Shown piece after piece: positions 35,089 to 44,360 of a DNA stretch of 64,000 nucleotides. Made by a program: the position numbers and the translations under genes. Source of the DNA: Bacillus cabrialesii. Lineage in GTDB: Bacteria; Bacillota; Bacilli; Bacillales; Bacillaceae. The notes under the pieces are model-generated. The model was not told the origin of the DNA and made no database searches. It worked only from the letters and a program-made list of their open reading frames with translations. Within the stretch, counting starts at the first letter, position 1. Each line of letters begins with the position of its first letter. Location: contig NZ_CP096889.1 in the NCBI RefSeq assembly GCF_004124315.2, positions 3,703,001 to 3,767,000 of the forward strand, in the 5' to 3' direction.

Positions 35089-35189
35089 TTCGTTTGCTCC
35101 TCTCTTCGCTCTTAGCTACATTTTTAAAATGTACTGTTTTATAGAAAATCATTTAGCCTTTTAAATGATTTATAAGAAAAATGAGGGGT

Positions 35190-35229
35190 GAAAATAAGAA
35201 AGCTCCCTTTCAATTTCTTGAAAGGGAGC
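35190..35229 (-). terminator. CTP-responsive attenuator of pyrG
   Basis: The mRNA can form GCTCCCTTTCA / TGAAAGGGAGC (35202-35229) followed by a T-rich tract. In B. subtilis, low CTP makes polymerase stutter G residues at the start site; the extra Gs pair with the C/U-rich 5' arm of this stem and prevent termination. Confidence 0.88.
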
Positions 35230-35264
35230 ATAACGCACTATGTTCTCTCTTCGTTTTTGAAGAG

Positions 35265-35303
35265 CCCAAAATACATACTACATAGTTCGACTATGAAAGT
35301 CAA
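35265..35303 (-). promoter_or_regulatory. pyrG promoter and GGG start site
   Basis: Minus-strand TTGACT (35298-35303) and TAGTAT (35275-35280) with a 17-base spacer. Seven bases further the transcript would start GGGCTCTTC (first G at 35267), the slippage-prone start known for pyrG. Confidence 0.85.
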
Positions 35304-35326
35304 GATCGTTTTGCAGATGAAATCTT

Positions 35327-35851
35327 TTACGATTTGAGATCCTCTTCGTCTTCTTCATAGTCTTCATCTTCTTCATCAATAATATCCTCTTCGATCTCAA
35401 GATCGTCGTCGTCTTCATCGAGATCTTCATCGTCAAAATCGTCGGCGTCAAGATCAAGTTCTTCCTCAACTTCGTCCAAATCAAGGTCATCTTCATCAAC
35501 CTCTTCAAACTCGTCAAGATCAAGATCTTCTTCGACTGCTTTCTTCGCTTTTTTCTTTTTCGCCTTGACTGTCGGCTGAGTTTCTTCATCAAGCTGATCA
35601 TACGGATACCAGCTGCGAAGCCCCCAAGTCTGGTCAGAAAGCGCCAGGAAACGGCCGTCAATGTTTAAATCTGTATAAAATTGAGCGATGCGGTCTCCAA
35701 GCTCTTCTTTTTTCACGCCGAGCAAAGATGCGATTTCATTTAAAAGCTCCTGAAATGGAACTGGTTTTTTATGTTCTTCAAATAATTCGTGAGCGATTTC
35801 AACTAAAGCCATTTCCTTTAGCTCTTCCTGTGAATATTGTTTGATACCCAA
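35327..35851 (-). CDS. rpoE: RNA polymerase delta subunit
   Basis: A 174-residue delta factor that loosens RNA polymerase from nucleic acid and speeds its recycling. A folded N-terminal HARE domain (residues 1-90, SQEELKEMALVEIAHELFEE) is followed by a short Lys-rich hinge (KAKKKKAKKA) and a disordered tail made almost only of Asp and Glu. The start is a TTG at 35851, nine bases after AAAGGGAG. The repetitive GAT/GAA tail makes long false frames on other registers. pyrG follows with its own promoter. Confidence 0.95.
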   Translation of the reverse strand: MGIKQYSQEELKEMALVEIAHELFEEHKKPVPFQELLNEIASLLGVKKEELGDRIAQFYTDLNIDGRFLALSDQTWGLRSWYPYDQLDEETQPTVKAKKKKAKKAVEEDLDLDEFEEVDEDDLDLDEVEEELDLDADDFDDEDLDEDDDDLEIEEDIIDEEDEDYEEDEEDLKS

Positions 35852-35911
35852 GGTCGGACACTCCCTTTCTATTACTTATATGTATCTGTTTTATCAATAA
35901 TGAAAGCGATT

Positions 35912-35930
35912 TTGTATCGTTCTTATACAA
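35912..35930. repeat. Small palindrome in the rpoE upstream region
   Basis: TTGTAT and ATACAA form a perfect six-base inverted repeat around seven bases, between a TATAAT-like -10 (about 35942-35947, minus strand) and the rpoE start. It could be an operator or a weak leader hairpin. Confidence 0.35.
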
Positions 35931-36033
35931 ACCATACCTCTCATTATAAACAAAATAAAACAGAATATGCTACCCTTAACAGCGTTAATTTAAATAATTT
36001 TACAAGAGTGATCCGACTGATAGATGTTTTGCG

Positions 36034-37173
36034 TTAATCCGCGAGCATTCTGGAGATGACAAGTCTTTGAATTTCTTGAGTGCCTTCATAGATTTGCGTG
36101 ATTTTCGCATCACGCATATATCGTTCGACCGGATAATCTTTTGTATAACCGTAGCCGCCGAAGATCTGCACGGCTTCGGTCGTTACCTTCATCGCCGTAT
36201 CTCCCGCCAGCAGTTTGGACATGGCGGAAGCTTTTCCATACGGAAGACCTGATGATTCAAGCCATGCCGCCTGATAGGTCAATAGCCTTGAAGCTTCTAT
36301 CATTGTAGCCATATCCGCGAGTTTAAAAGCGATGCCTTGCTGCTCGGCGATCGATTTTCCGAATTGCTTTCTCTCTTTTGCGTATTGAAGCGCGGCATCA
36401 AGCGCCCCCTGAGCGATGCCCACTGCTTGGGCGGCAATACCGTTTCTGCCTCCATCAAGCGTCTTCATCGCGATTTTGAAGCCTTCCCCTTCTTCTCCGA
36501 GACGATTTGCTGCGGGCACAACACAATCTTCGAATGTAATTTCCGTTGTCGGTGACGAACGGATGCCCAGCTTCTTTTCTTTCTTGCCTGTAACAAAACC
36601 TTCAGCATCTTTTTCTACAATAAAAGCGGAAACGCCTTTTTTCTTTTTCTCGGGATCAGTGATGGCAAAAACAATGTAAATATCCGCGATCCCGCCGTTT
36701 GTGATAAACACTTTTGACCCATTTAGCACATAATGATCACCGATTCGTTCAGCAGTTGTTTTCATGCCGCCGGCGTCAGAACCGGACCCTGCTTCAGTCA
36801 AAGCGAAAGCGCCGATTTTCTCTCCGAGGGCCAGCTGTGTTAAATGCTCTGTCTTCTGTTCTTCCGTCCCATAGGCAAACAGCGGCCAGCTGCAAAGAGA
36901 GATATGGGCAGAAAGCGTCACACCGGTGGAGGCGCACACTTTTGACAGCTCCTCCACCGCCATGACGTAGGCCAGATAGTCACTTCCGATTCCTCCATAT
37001 TCTTCAGGCCACGGAATCCCCGTCAGCCCCAGATGCGCCATTTCCCGAAACAGCTCCCGGTCGAAGCGTTCTTGCTCGTCGCGTTCCGCCGCTGTCGGGG
37101 CCACCTCATGCTTTGCAAAATCTCGCACTAATTTCCGTATCATTTCGTGTTCTTCTGATAATGAGAAATTCAT
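36034..37173 (-). CDS. acdA: Acyl-CoA dehydrogenase
   Basis: A 379-residue FAD enzyme for the first oxidation step of fatty-acid beta-oxidation. The acyl-CoA dehydrogenase signatures GAFALTEAGSGSDAGGM and QIFGGYGYTKDYPVERYMRDAK are present; the catalytic base is E363 in QIYEGTQEIQR. Its start overlaps the fadF stop by four bases (ATGA), so it is translationally coupled. Together they pass electrons from acyl-CoA toward the quinone pool. No terminator is obvious after it. Confidence 0.95.
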   Translation of the reverse strand: MNFSLSEEHEMIRKLVRDFAKHEVAPTAAERDEQERFDRELFREMAHLGLTGIPWPEEYGGIGSDYLAYVMAVEELSKVCASTGVTLSAHISLCSWPLFAYGTEEQKTEHLTQLALGEKIGAFALTEAGSGSDAGGMKTTAERIGDHYVLNGSKVFITNGGIADIYIVFAITDPEKKKKGVSAFIVEKDAEGFVTGKKEKKLGIRSSPTTEITFEDCVVPAANRLGEEGEGFKIAMKTLDGGRNGIAAQAVGIAQGALDAALQYAKERKQFGKSIAEQQGIAFKLADMATMIEASRLLTYQAAWLESSGLPYGKASAMSKLLAGDTAMKVTTEAVQIFGGYGYTKDYPVERYMRDAKITQIYEGTQEIQRLVISRMLAD

Positions 37174-39287
37174 GGTTTCTCCCCCATTTTCATATCAGCG
37201 CCTAAGACAGATTGGGCCAGTAGCTCGGCGACATCATATGTTTTAACCCGGTCCTCGGCTTCTTTTGCCTTTGTGCCGTCTCCGAGCATCGTGAGACAGT
37301 ACGGACATCCTGAGCCGATCACCGAAGGGTTGACCGCAAGCGCTTGCTCTGTCCTGGCGACGTTAATCCTGTTGCCCGTTTCTTCCTCCATCCACATTAA
37401 CCCCCCGCCTGCCCCGCAGCACATGCCGGTTTCCCGGTTTCTCTCCATTTCAATCAGCTCTACGCCCGGAATGGCTTTCAAAATCTCCCTCGGCGGATCA
37501 TAGACTTCGTTGTACCGGCCCAAGTAGCATGAATCATGGAAGGTAATCGTCTCATAAAGCGGGTGCTGCGGTTTTAATTTCCCGTTCTTCACCAGCTCGG
37601 CCAGCACTTCTGTATGGTGATAAACCTCGCCTTCGAATCCGAAATCAGGGTACTCGTTTTTAAATAAATTGTATGCGTGCGGATCGATTGTAACGATTTT
37701 TTTGATATGATTTTTTTCAAATTCGGAAATATTCTTCTCTGCCAGCTCTTGGAATAAAAATTCATTTCCGAGGCGGCGCGGCGTGTCTCCTGAATTTTTT
37801 TCTTTATTGCCGAGGATCGCGAAGGACACGCCCGCGTGATTGAGCAGCTTAGCAAAAGAGACGGCGATTTTCTGGCTTCTGTTGTCGTAAGACCCCATGG
37901 AACCGACCCAGAAAAGGTACTCAAATTCTTTTCCTTCTTTTTTCATTTCTTTTACGGTCGGAATCTCGGCATCCGGCGCCGCGTCACGCCAATTTTCACG
38001 TTCCTTGCGATTGAGGCCCCACGGATTTCCCTGCCGTTCGATGCTGGTCATGGCGCGCTGCGCGTCACTGTCCATTTTTCCTTCTGTCAGTACGAGGTAG
38101 CGGCGGAGGTCGATGATTTTATCGACGTGCTCGTTCATGACCGGACATTGATCCTCACAGTTTCGGCAAGTGGTGCACGCCCAAATTTCTTCCTCTGTGA
38201 TAACATCTCCGATCAGGCTTGGATTGTAATCCAGCGCTGCTGCGGCTTCCCGCGATCCGCTGCCCGCTGACGCCGCGGCCAGCTGATTGCCTCTCGTATG
38301 CCGGAACGCTGCCGCGGGCACCCATGGCGAACGCGAGGTGACGGCGGCGCCTTTTTCCGTGAGATGGTCTCTGAGGCGCAAAATCAAATCCATCGGTGAC
38401 AGCATTTTTCCTGTACCTGTTGCTGGGCACATATTGGTGCAGCGGCCGCACTCGACACACGCGTACAGATCAAGTAGCTGAGACTGCCTGAAATCTTCAA
38501 TTTTACCCGCTCCGTAGCTTTCTTTCGTTTCGTCGGTAAAATCGATTTTTTCAAGCTTCCCGGCTGACTCCATTCGATTGAAGAAGACATTGGCAGGACC
38601 GGCGATTAAATGAGCGTGCTTTGACTGAGGCACGTACACTAAAAAACTCAGCAAAAACAGAAGATGCACCCACCATGCGATATAGAAAATCACCGCCGCG
38701 CCCGTTTTCCCGACACCGCCAAGCAAAAACGCGATGCCTGATGCGATCGGCTCGCTCCAAGAAAGCCCGTGCTCATGCCAAATGAGATTCATCCCGTTCC
38801 CAAGCAGGACCGTCAGCATTAACCCTCCGATAAAAATGAGAACGAGTCCTGCTTTGAAACCGCGTTTCAGCCTGACGAGCTTTTCGATATAACGTCTGTA
38901 GAATGCCCAGCCGACAGCGATTAAAATAAGAAACGTAACGATTTCCTGAAAAAAGGTGAAGGCGGGATAGACAGGGCCGAGCGGCAGATGCCGGTCAGGA
39001 GCCAGTCCTTTGATGATAAAGTCGATTGCTCCGAATTGAACCAATATAAATCCGTAGAAAAACATAACGTGAATGATTCCGCTTTTCTTGTCCTTGAGCA
39101 GTTTTTTCTGTCCGAATACATTCACCCATATGGCGCGAAGCCGTTCCTTGATCCGTTGGTCAAATTGTTCCTTCTGTCCGAGTCTGATGTAGGCCAGTCT
39201 CGTTTTGACCAAGTAGACAAACAAACAGACAGCGTAAGCGGTTACAATCAGAAACAACAATGCATTTGCGATGAGAAAGCCGCTCAT
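37170..39287 (-). CDS. fadF: Membrane iron-sulfur oxidoreductase FadF (YwjF)
   Basis: A 705-residue protein with an N-terminal membrane part (about six segments in residues 1-220, resembling NarI/heterodisulfide-reductase cytochrome), two [4Fe-4S] motifs (CVECGRCTNMCPATG and CTTCRNCEDQCPVM) and two C-terminal CCG domains (FHDSCYLGRYNEVYDPPR, GMCCGAGGG, GSGCPYC). It probably carries electrons from acyl-CoA dehydrogenase or ETF to menaquinone. It leads the acdA operon, and a FadR-type operator overlaps its promoter. Confidence 0.92.
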   Translation of the reverse strand: MSGFLIANALLFLIVTAYAVCLFVYLVKTRLAYIRLGQKEQFDQRIKERLRAIWVNVFGQKKLLKDKKSGIIHVMFFYGFILVQFGAIDFIIKGLAPDRHLPLGPVYPAFTFFQEIVTFLILIAVGWAFYRRYIEKLVRLKRGFKAGLVLIFIGGLMLTVLLGNGMNLIWHEHGLSWSEPIASGIAFLLGGVGKTGAAVIFYIAWWVHLLFLLSFLVYVPQSKHAHLIAGPANVFFNRMESAGKLEKIDFTDETKESYGAGKIEDFRQSQLLDLYACVECGRCTNMCPATGTGKMLSPMDLILRLRDHLTEKGAAVTSRSPWVPAAAFRHTRGNQLAAASAGSGSREAAAALDYNPSLIGDVITEEEIWACTTCRNCEDQCPVMNEHVDKIIDLRRYLVLTEGKMDSDAQRAMTSIERQGNPWGLNRKERENWRDAAPDAEIPTVKEMKKEGKEFEYLFWVGSMGSYDNRSQKIAVSFAKLLNHAGVSFAILGNKEKNSGDTPRRLGNEFLFQELAEKNISEFEKNHIKKIVTIDPHAYNLFKNEYPDFGFEGEVYHHTEVLAELVKNGKLKPQHPLYETITFHDSCYLGRYNEVYDPPREILKAIPGVELIEMERNRETGMCCGAGGGLMWMEEETGNRINVARTEQALAVNPSVIGSGCPYCLTMLGDGTKAKEAEDRVKTYDVAELLAQSVLGADMKMGEKP

Positions 39288-39354
39288 TCCAATTCCCCCT
39301 TTTACTGATAAAAAACGCGATCCCCTACTCTCGAATCTGTATATGATTATCTTT

Positions 39355-39384
39355 ATGATAAATAATGAATGAGTGTTCAGTCAA
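39355..39384 (-). promoter_or_regulatory. fadF promoter overlapped by a FadR-type operator
   Basis: Minus-strand TTGACT (39379-39384) and TATCAT (39355-39360) with an 18-base spacer. TGAATGAGTGTTCAGTCA (39366-39383) matches the B. subtilis FadR (YsiA) box TGAATGAMTANTMANTCA at nearly all fixed positions. Binding would cover the -35 region and give repression until acyl-CoA accumulates. Confidence 0.75.
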
Positions 39385-39440
39385 TAATTAAATTCCTGCT
39401 GTTCGGGCACACTATCTTTACTATGGAAAGGAGTGCCGGG

Positions 39441-40640
39441 ATGAAGGTATTTTTCGTGATTCTTATCATTGTCATCATACTATTGGCTTTTATTCTGCTT
39501 GATATCTTCATGGGACGCGCCGTTTATAAAAAAAACGCGTACGAGCCCGTTTTCACTAAAAAGAAGAGTGACATTGAATTGATCCACTGCGGCGCTGATC
39601 TTGTGGAACGGATGATGGAAGACATCCGTCAGGCCGTTTCCTCTGTCCACGTTATGTTTTTTATCATGAAAAACGATGAGGTCAGCCACAATATGTTTAC
39701 GCTGCTGAAAACAAAAGCACAGGCCGGTGTTTCTGTTTATTTGCTTCTGGACTGGTCCGGCTGCCAAAAGATTAAAAAACCGGCGCTGGAGACGATGAAA
39801 AATGCCGGCGTTCATGTTCACTTTCTTAACAAGCCCCGCTTTCCCTTTTTCTTTTTTCATATGCAAAAACGGAATCACCGGAAAATCGCTGTGATAGACG
39901 GAAAAATCGGTTATATCGGCGGGTTTAACATCGCTGAGGAATACCTGGGAAAAAAGGCGAAGTTCGGCAATTGGGAGGATTATCATCTGCGTATGAAGGG
40001 AGAAGGTGTCCGCGATCTTCAGACGCTTTTTACAGCCGACCTGAAACGAAATACCGAATCAGCTGAACTGGGCCCGGATGTTTGGCCGGAGCTTCCGCAA
40101 GGGAATATCTCTCATAAGATTTATGCGACTGACGGTTATTCTCTTGAAAAAACGTATTTGGCAAATATCGCGCAGGCAAAAGAGCGCATTACTATTTGCA
40201 CGCCTTATTATATTCCGACAAAATCGCTTCAGCAGGCCTTGGTCAAAGCAAGAAAAAACGGTGTAGCCGTTACGATTATCGTGCCGATGAAATCAGATCA
40301 TCCGCTGGTCAGAGAAGCAGCTTTTACGTATTATTCGGAGCTTTTGGATGCCGGCTGTCTTATCTACCGTTTTTATCAGGGGTTTTATCATGTGAAAGCC
40401 CTGATTATTGACGATCATTTCAGCATCATCGGCACCGCCAATTTTGATCAGCGAAGCTTTTTTTTAAATGAAGAGGTGAATGTTGAAATCGATGATAAGG
40501 CTTTTACAAAAGAAGTCTATGCCACGATTGAAGAAGATATTAAAAGGTCGGAGCTGCTGACAAAGGAGAATTTCAAAAAACGCACCTTTAGGCAGCGCCC
40601 GGCGGAATGGCTTGGCAGAGCATTATCTTATTTTTTATAA
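39441..40640 (+). CDS. clsB: Cardiolipin synthase family protein ClsB (YwjE)
   Basis: A 399-residue phospholipase-D superfamily enzyme. One N-terminal transmembrane segment (residues 2-22) is followed by two HKD motifs: HRKIAVIDGKIGYIGG and HVKALIIDDHFSIIGTANFD. It is expected to condense phosphatidylglycerols to cardiolipin at the membrane. The ATG at 39441 follows AAAGGAG; the upstream open extension overlaps the fadF operator region. It starts a plus-strand run with uvsE 12 bases later. A longer paralog, ywiE, lies at 44361-45863. Confidence 0.9.
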   Translation: MKVFFVILIIVIILLAFILLDIFMGRAVYKKNAYEPVFTKKKSDIELIHCGADLVERMMEDIRQAVSSVHVMFFIMKNDEVSHNMFTLLKTKAQAGVSVYLLLDWSGCQKIKKPALETMKNAGVHVHFLNKPRFPFFFFHMQKRNHRKIAVIDGKIGYIGGFNIAEEYLGKKAKFGNWEDYHLRMKGEGVRDLQTLFTADLKRNTESAELGPDVWPELPQGNISHKIYATDGYSLEKTYLANIAQAKERITICTPYYIPTKSLQQALVKARKNGVAVTIIVPMKSDHPLVREAAFTYYSELLDAGCLIYRFYQGFYHVKALIIDDHFSIIGTANFDQRSFFLNEEVNVEIDDKAFTKEVYATIEEDIKRSELLTKENFKKRTFRQRPAEWLGRALSYFL

Positions 40641-40652
40641 AGGAGAGTTCCT

Positions 40653-41615
40653 ATGATTTTCAGATTCGGGTTCGTTTCAAACGCGATGAGCCTTTGGGAT
40701 GCGTCTCCCGCTAAAACATTAACATTCGCGCGTTATTCCAAGCTATCAAAGGATGAAAGAAAAGAAGCCCTGCTTACTGTGACAAAAGCCAATTTGCGCA
40801 ATACGATGAGAACCCTTCACTATATCATCGGCCACGGTATTCCTTTGTACCGTTTTTCCAGTTCGATTGTGCCGCTGGCCACACATCCCGATGTGATGTG
40901 GGATTTTGTAACGCCGTTTCAAAAAGAGTTTCAGGAGATTGGAGAGCTTGTGAAAACACATCATCTGAGAACAAGCTTTCACCCCAACCAATTCACTCTG
41001 TTTACAAGCCCGAAGGAAAATGTCACAAAAAATGCGGTAACCGATATGGCGTATCACTACCGCATGCTTGAAGCCATGGGCATTGTCGATCGCTCGGTTA
41101 TCAACATTCATATCGGCGGCGCTTACGGAGATAAAGAAACCGCCACTGCACAATTTCATCAAAATATGAAGAAGCTGCCACAGGAGATCAAACAGCGAAT
41201 GACACTTGAAAATGATGATAAAACATATACGACGGAAGAGACGCTTCTGGTTTGTGAAAAAGAGGATGTTCCGTTTGTCTTTGACTTTCATCATTTTTAC
41301 GCCAATCCAGATGACGACGCAGACCTGAATGAAGCACTGCCCCGGATGATCAAAACGTGGGAGCGGATCGGCCTGCAGCCAAAGGTTCACCTGTCTTCCC
41401 CAAAATCAGAACAAGCCATACGCAGCCACGCCGATTATGTTGACGCGAACTTTTTGCTGCCGCTGTTGGAACGCTTCAGGCAATGGGGAACAAATATTGA
41501 TTTCATGATTGAAGCAAAACAGAAAGACAAGGCGCTTCTCCGCCTGATGGATGAATTAAGCTCCATCCGCGGCGTCAAACGCATTGGCGGCGGGGCTCTG
41601 CAATGGAAATCATAA
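40653..41615 (+). CDS. uvsE: UV damage endonuclease UvsE
   Basis: A 320-residue TIM-barrel endonuclease (YwjD) that nicks DNA 5' of UV dimers and some abasic lesions, an alternative to UvrABC. It starts MIFRFGFVSNAMSLW. Metal and active-site residues are visible in FHPNQFTLF, NIHIGGAYGDKE, TLENDD, VFDFHHFY and KVHLSSP. AAAGGAG precedes the ATG. It lies 12 bases after clsB and is probably cotranscribed. In B. subtilis it is linked to spore DNA repair. Confidence 0.94.
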   Translation: MIFRFGFVSNAMSLWDASPAKTLTFARYSKLSKDERKEALLTVTKANLRNTMRTLHYIIGHGIPLYRFSSSIVPLATHPDVMWDFVTPFQKEFQEIGELVKTHHLRTSFHPNQFTLFTSPKENVTKNAVTDMAYHYRMLEAMGIVDRSVINIHIGGAYGDKETATAQFHQNMKKLPQEIKQRMTLENDDKTYTTEETLLVCEKEDVPFVFDFHHFYANPDDDADLNEALPRMIKTWERIGLQPKVHLSSPKSEQAIRSHADYVDANFLLPLLERFRQWGTNIDFMIEAKQKDKALLRLMDELSSIRGVKRIGGGALQWKS

Positions 41616-41629
41616 ATGTGCAAAATCAG

Positions 41630-41655
41630 GTTTACAGTTCGTCCGCTCTGGGAAC
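41630..41655 (+). promoter_or_regulatory. Putative sigma-B promoter of ywjC
   Basis: GTTTAC (41630-41635) and GGGAAC (41650-41655), 14 bases apart, fit the sigma-B boxes GTTTAA and GGGWAW closely. Confidence 0.6.
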
Positions 41656-41695
41656 ATAGGCTATATAAGACAACAATCGATGGAGGAGAAAGATC

Positions 41696-41968
41696 ATGAA
41701 AAACATCAAGTCTCTGAAAGTAGCCGCAAAGGCATTTACTTTAAGAAATTTGATTCATCTTTATAAAATGTGCCATTCCGGAAGCCACGAGGTTTATATT
41801 TATTCAAAGAAAACGATGTGCAAAATCAAAAGCTTAATTGAGCTTGAAACGTTCCGCATGGCTCATAATGAAAAGGAATATTTAATCGTAGTGGAAGGAA
41901 CAAAAGCGCCACAGCTGATTGAAAAATTCCAAAATATCATTGAGCCCGCTGAAAGAGAAGCGCTTTAA
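41696..41968 (+). CDS. ywjC: YwjC, small stress-regulon protein of unknown function
   Basis: A 90-residue basic soluble protein (KNIKSLKVAAKAFTLRNLIHLYKMCH...). GGAGGAG lies just before the ATG. It has no signal peptide and no known motif; the C-terminal half alternates charged and hydrophobic residues (EKEYLIVVEGTKAPQLIEKFQNIIEPAE). A sigma-B type promoter upstream supports general stress control, as I recall for B. subtilis ywjC. It ends at a strong terminator shared with ywjB. Confidence 0.82.
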   Translation: MKNIKSLKVAAKAFTLRNLIHLYKMCHSGSHEVYIYSKKTMCKIKSLIELETFRMAHNEKEYLIVVEGTKAPQLIEKFQNIIEPAEREAL

Positions 41969-41978
41969 ATTTACATAT

Positions 41979-42009
41979 AAAAAGGATAGACATCTTGTCT
42001 ATCCTTTTT
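41979..42009. terminator. Bidirectional terminator between ywjC and ywjB
   Basis: AAAAAGGATAGAC and GTCTATCCTTTTT pair around a five-base loop between converging genes. Confidence 0.94.
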
Positions 42010-42010
42010 C

Positions 42011-42535
42011 TTATGAGTTTACATAGTGGAGCTGAACCGCCTGTCCGAATTGTTTCATCCCTTTTAACCTCAGCTTTGTTTCATTCGTTAGCTCGTGAAA
42101 CAGCGGGATGCCGCTCCCTAAAACGACTGGAATAACAGTGATGATGAATTCGTCGATGGCGTTTTCTTTCATAAAGGCGTCCACCAGCTCTGCCCCGCCA
42201 GCTATCCAGATGTTTAAGCCTTTTTCCTGTTTTAAACGGTCAGTGAAGGCCTTGGCTCCCTCATTGATAAACGTCACGTGTTCATCCTGATAGCTGCCGG
42301 GCGTTCCTGTGAAAACGTAGCATGTTTTATCCTGATACGGGAAAACCGGCGTTAGAACTTTAACGTGTTCATATGTGCTGCGCCCTAAAACGACTGTATC
42401 AACAGTCTGATAAAAATCACTGTAGCCGTTATCCCCTTCACCTTCAAATTCATCCAGCCAATCAATGCTTCCATCTTCTCTCGCGATCATCCCGTCCAGC
42501 GAAACAGCAATGTACAGAACATTTTTTCTATCCAT
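42011..42535 (-). CDS. ywjB: YwjB, RibD C-terminal/dihydrofolate-reductase-like protein
   Basis: A 174-residue protein of the RibD C-terminal domain (DHFR-fold) family: MDRKNVLYIAVSLDGMIA, IDWLDEF, TVVLGRSTYEHV, IWIAGGAELVDAF and VLGSGIPLF. A reductase using NADPH is likely; the substrate is unknown, and it is not the FolA of folate synthesis, judging by divergence of the motifs. It starts nine bases after the ywjA stop, so the two are an operon. Confidence 0.88.
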   Translation of the reverse strand: MDRKNVLYIAVSLDGMIAREDGSIDWLDEFEGEGDNGYSDFYQTVDTVVLGRSTYEHVKVLTPVFPYQDKTCYVFTGTPGSYQDEHVTFINEGAKAFTDRLKQEKGLNIWIAGGAELVDAFMKENAIDEFIITVIPVVLGSGIPLFHELTNETKLRLKGMKQFGQAVQLHYVNS

Positions 42536-42544
42536 ATTTTCCTC

Positions 42545-44272
42545 CTATTGCCGCACCATTTGCCCGAATTGCGCTTGATGCAGCCTGCTGTATAGGCCTC
42601 CGGCTTCGATCAGGTCATGATGGCGGCCCTGTTCTTCAATACCATTCTTTGTGACGACCACAATTCTGTCCGCGTCTTTAATCGTCGCCAGCCTGTGGGC
42701 GATCACGAGCGTCGTGCGTCCCTCCGATAATTCCTGAAGCGCCTTTTGGATGGCCGCTTCTGTTTCTGTATCAAGGGCGGAGGTCGCTTCATCAAGAATC
42801 AGGATCGAAGGATTTTTCAAGAACATCCGCGCAATTGACAGGCGCTGCTTTTGCCCGCCGGAAAGCTTCACGCCGCGTTCGCCGATGATGGTATCCAGCC
42901 CATCCGGCATGTTATGGACGAGCTCTTTCAGATGCGCCTGCTTCACAGCCTGCCAAATGTCTTCTTCTGATGCGTTTAATCGGCCGTAGGCGATATTTTC
43001 TCGAAGCGTGCCTGAGAATAAGAAAACGTCCTGCTGCACGACGCCAATCTGCCCCCGGAGCGAAGACAGCGTCATGTCTTTAATGCTGATGCCATCAATT
43101 GTAATGTCACCCTCCGTTGCTTCATAAAAGCGCGGAAGCAGACTGCATAGCGTTGATTTCCCAGCACCTGACGGACCGACGAACGCAACTGTTTCCCCCG
43201 TTTGAATAGATAGGTTAATGTCATTGAGGACGCTGTTGTATTCGTCATAGCCAAATGAAACATGTTCATAGCGTATATTGCCCTTCAGGCCTGAAACGTC
43301 TCTCGCATCAGGAGAATCCTGAATATCCGGCTCGGTCTCCATTAACTCCATATAGCTTTTGAAACCGGCGATGCCTCTCGGATACATTTCGATAATGGCG
43401 TTAATTTTGTCAATGGGCCTGAACAGCACATTCGTCAGTAGCACAAACGCCACGAACTCCCCGTATGATAAGGAGCCGCGAATGACAAACCACGTTCCGC
43501 ACAAAAGGACAAACAGCGTGACAAACCGAGTCAGCATATAACTGATTGAACCGTTTTTCGCCATGATTTTGTATGAAGAAAGCTTTGTGAGACGGAAACG
43601 CTGATTGTTGACGGCAAAGCGTTCCTTCTCAAACGCTTCATTGCCGAACGCCTGCACAAGACGGATGCCGCCGATATTATTTTCTACCCGCGCGCTGAAG
43701 TCCCCGATATCTTTGTTCAGCGTGGTAAACGCTTTGGTCATTTTTTTGTTGAAATAAAGCGCCAGCCAAATGACAACCGGCATGATGATAAACGTTAATA
43801 ATGCCAGCTGCCAGTTAATGAACAGCATCACCCCGAACGCCCCGAGAATGGTCATGACGGCAATGAATAAGTCTTCCGGGCCATGATGGGCAACTTCGCC
43901 GATGTACATTAAATCGTTCGTCAGTTTCGACATCAGCGTTCCCGTCTTGTTGTTGTCGTAAAATTTGAACGACAGCTTTTGCAAATGGTCAAAAAGCGAC
44001 TTTCTCATATCGGTCTCGATATTGATCCCGAGCATGTGTCCCCAATACGTAACGATATACTGGAGAGCCGAGCTGAGCGCGTACACCGCAAATAATCCGA
44101 TTGAGGTTGCGATGATCAGCCCCCAGTCCCTGCCCGGAAGCAAGGTGTCAATAAAATAATTGACGATCAAAGGAAAACTCAGCTCCATTAAGCCGCCCGC
44201 GATCGCCGAGAAAAAGTCGAGAAAGAACAACGTTTTATATGGTTTATAATACGAAAAAAATTGCCGCAGCAC
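42545..44272 (-). CDS. ywjA: YwjA, ABC exporter of the MsbA/lipid-multidrug type
   Basis: A 575-residue half transporter. An N-terminal six-helix membrane domain (about residues 15-305) is fused to an ATPase with Walker A VGPSGAGKSTL, signature LSGGQKQRLSIARM, Walker B ILILDEATSALD and H-loop AHRLATI. It should work as a homodimer. The GTG at 44272 follows GGGGGA by seven bases and gives the B. subtilis length; a 12-codon extension is not needed. Substrate unknown. Followed by ywjB. Confidence 0.92.
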   Translation of the reverse strand: MLRQFFSYYKPYKTLFFLDFFSAIAGGLMELSFPLIVNYFIDTLLPGRDWGLIIATSIGLFAVYALSSALQYIVTYWGHMLGINIETDMRKSLFDHLQKLSFKFYDNNKTGTLMSKLTNDLMYIGEVAHHGPEDLFIAVMTILGAFGVMLFINWQLALLTFIIMPVVIWLALYFNKKMTKAFTTLNKDIGDFSARVENNIGGIRLVQAFGNEAFEKERFAVNNQRFRLTKLSSYKIMAKNGSISYMLTRFVTLFVLLCGTWFVIRGSLSYGEFVAFVLLTNVLFRPIDKINAIIEMYPRGIAGFKSYMELMETEPDIQDSPDARDVSGLKGNIRYEHVSFGYDEYNSVLNDINLSIQTGETVAFVGPSGAGKSTLCSLLPRFYEATEGDITIDGISIKDMTLSSLRGQIGVVQQDVFLFSGTLRENIAYGRLNASEEDIWQAVKQAHLKELVHNMPDGLDTIIGERGVKLSGGQKQRLSIARMFLKNPSILILDEATSALDTETEAAIQKALQELSEGRTTLVIAHRLATIKDADRIVVVTKNGIEEQGRHHDLIEAGGLYSRLHQAQFGQMVRQ

Positions 44273-44360
44273 CTTATCTTCCCCCAATGCATAAATAACT
44301 GATAACATTTCTCAATTATACTATACACCGGCGGTTTTGAAAGATCAGATTTCTTTTTTC

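Noticed and set aside
35278..35661. 127-codon Lys/Met-rich frame
   Set aside because: It is an off-register reading of the Asp/Glu repeat tail of rpoE; low complexity creates the open frame.
40746..41390. 214-codon open frame on the minus strand
   Set aside because: It is antisense to uvsE, and the translation is rich in His, Cys and Phe without family resemblance.
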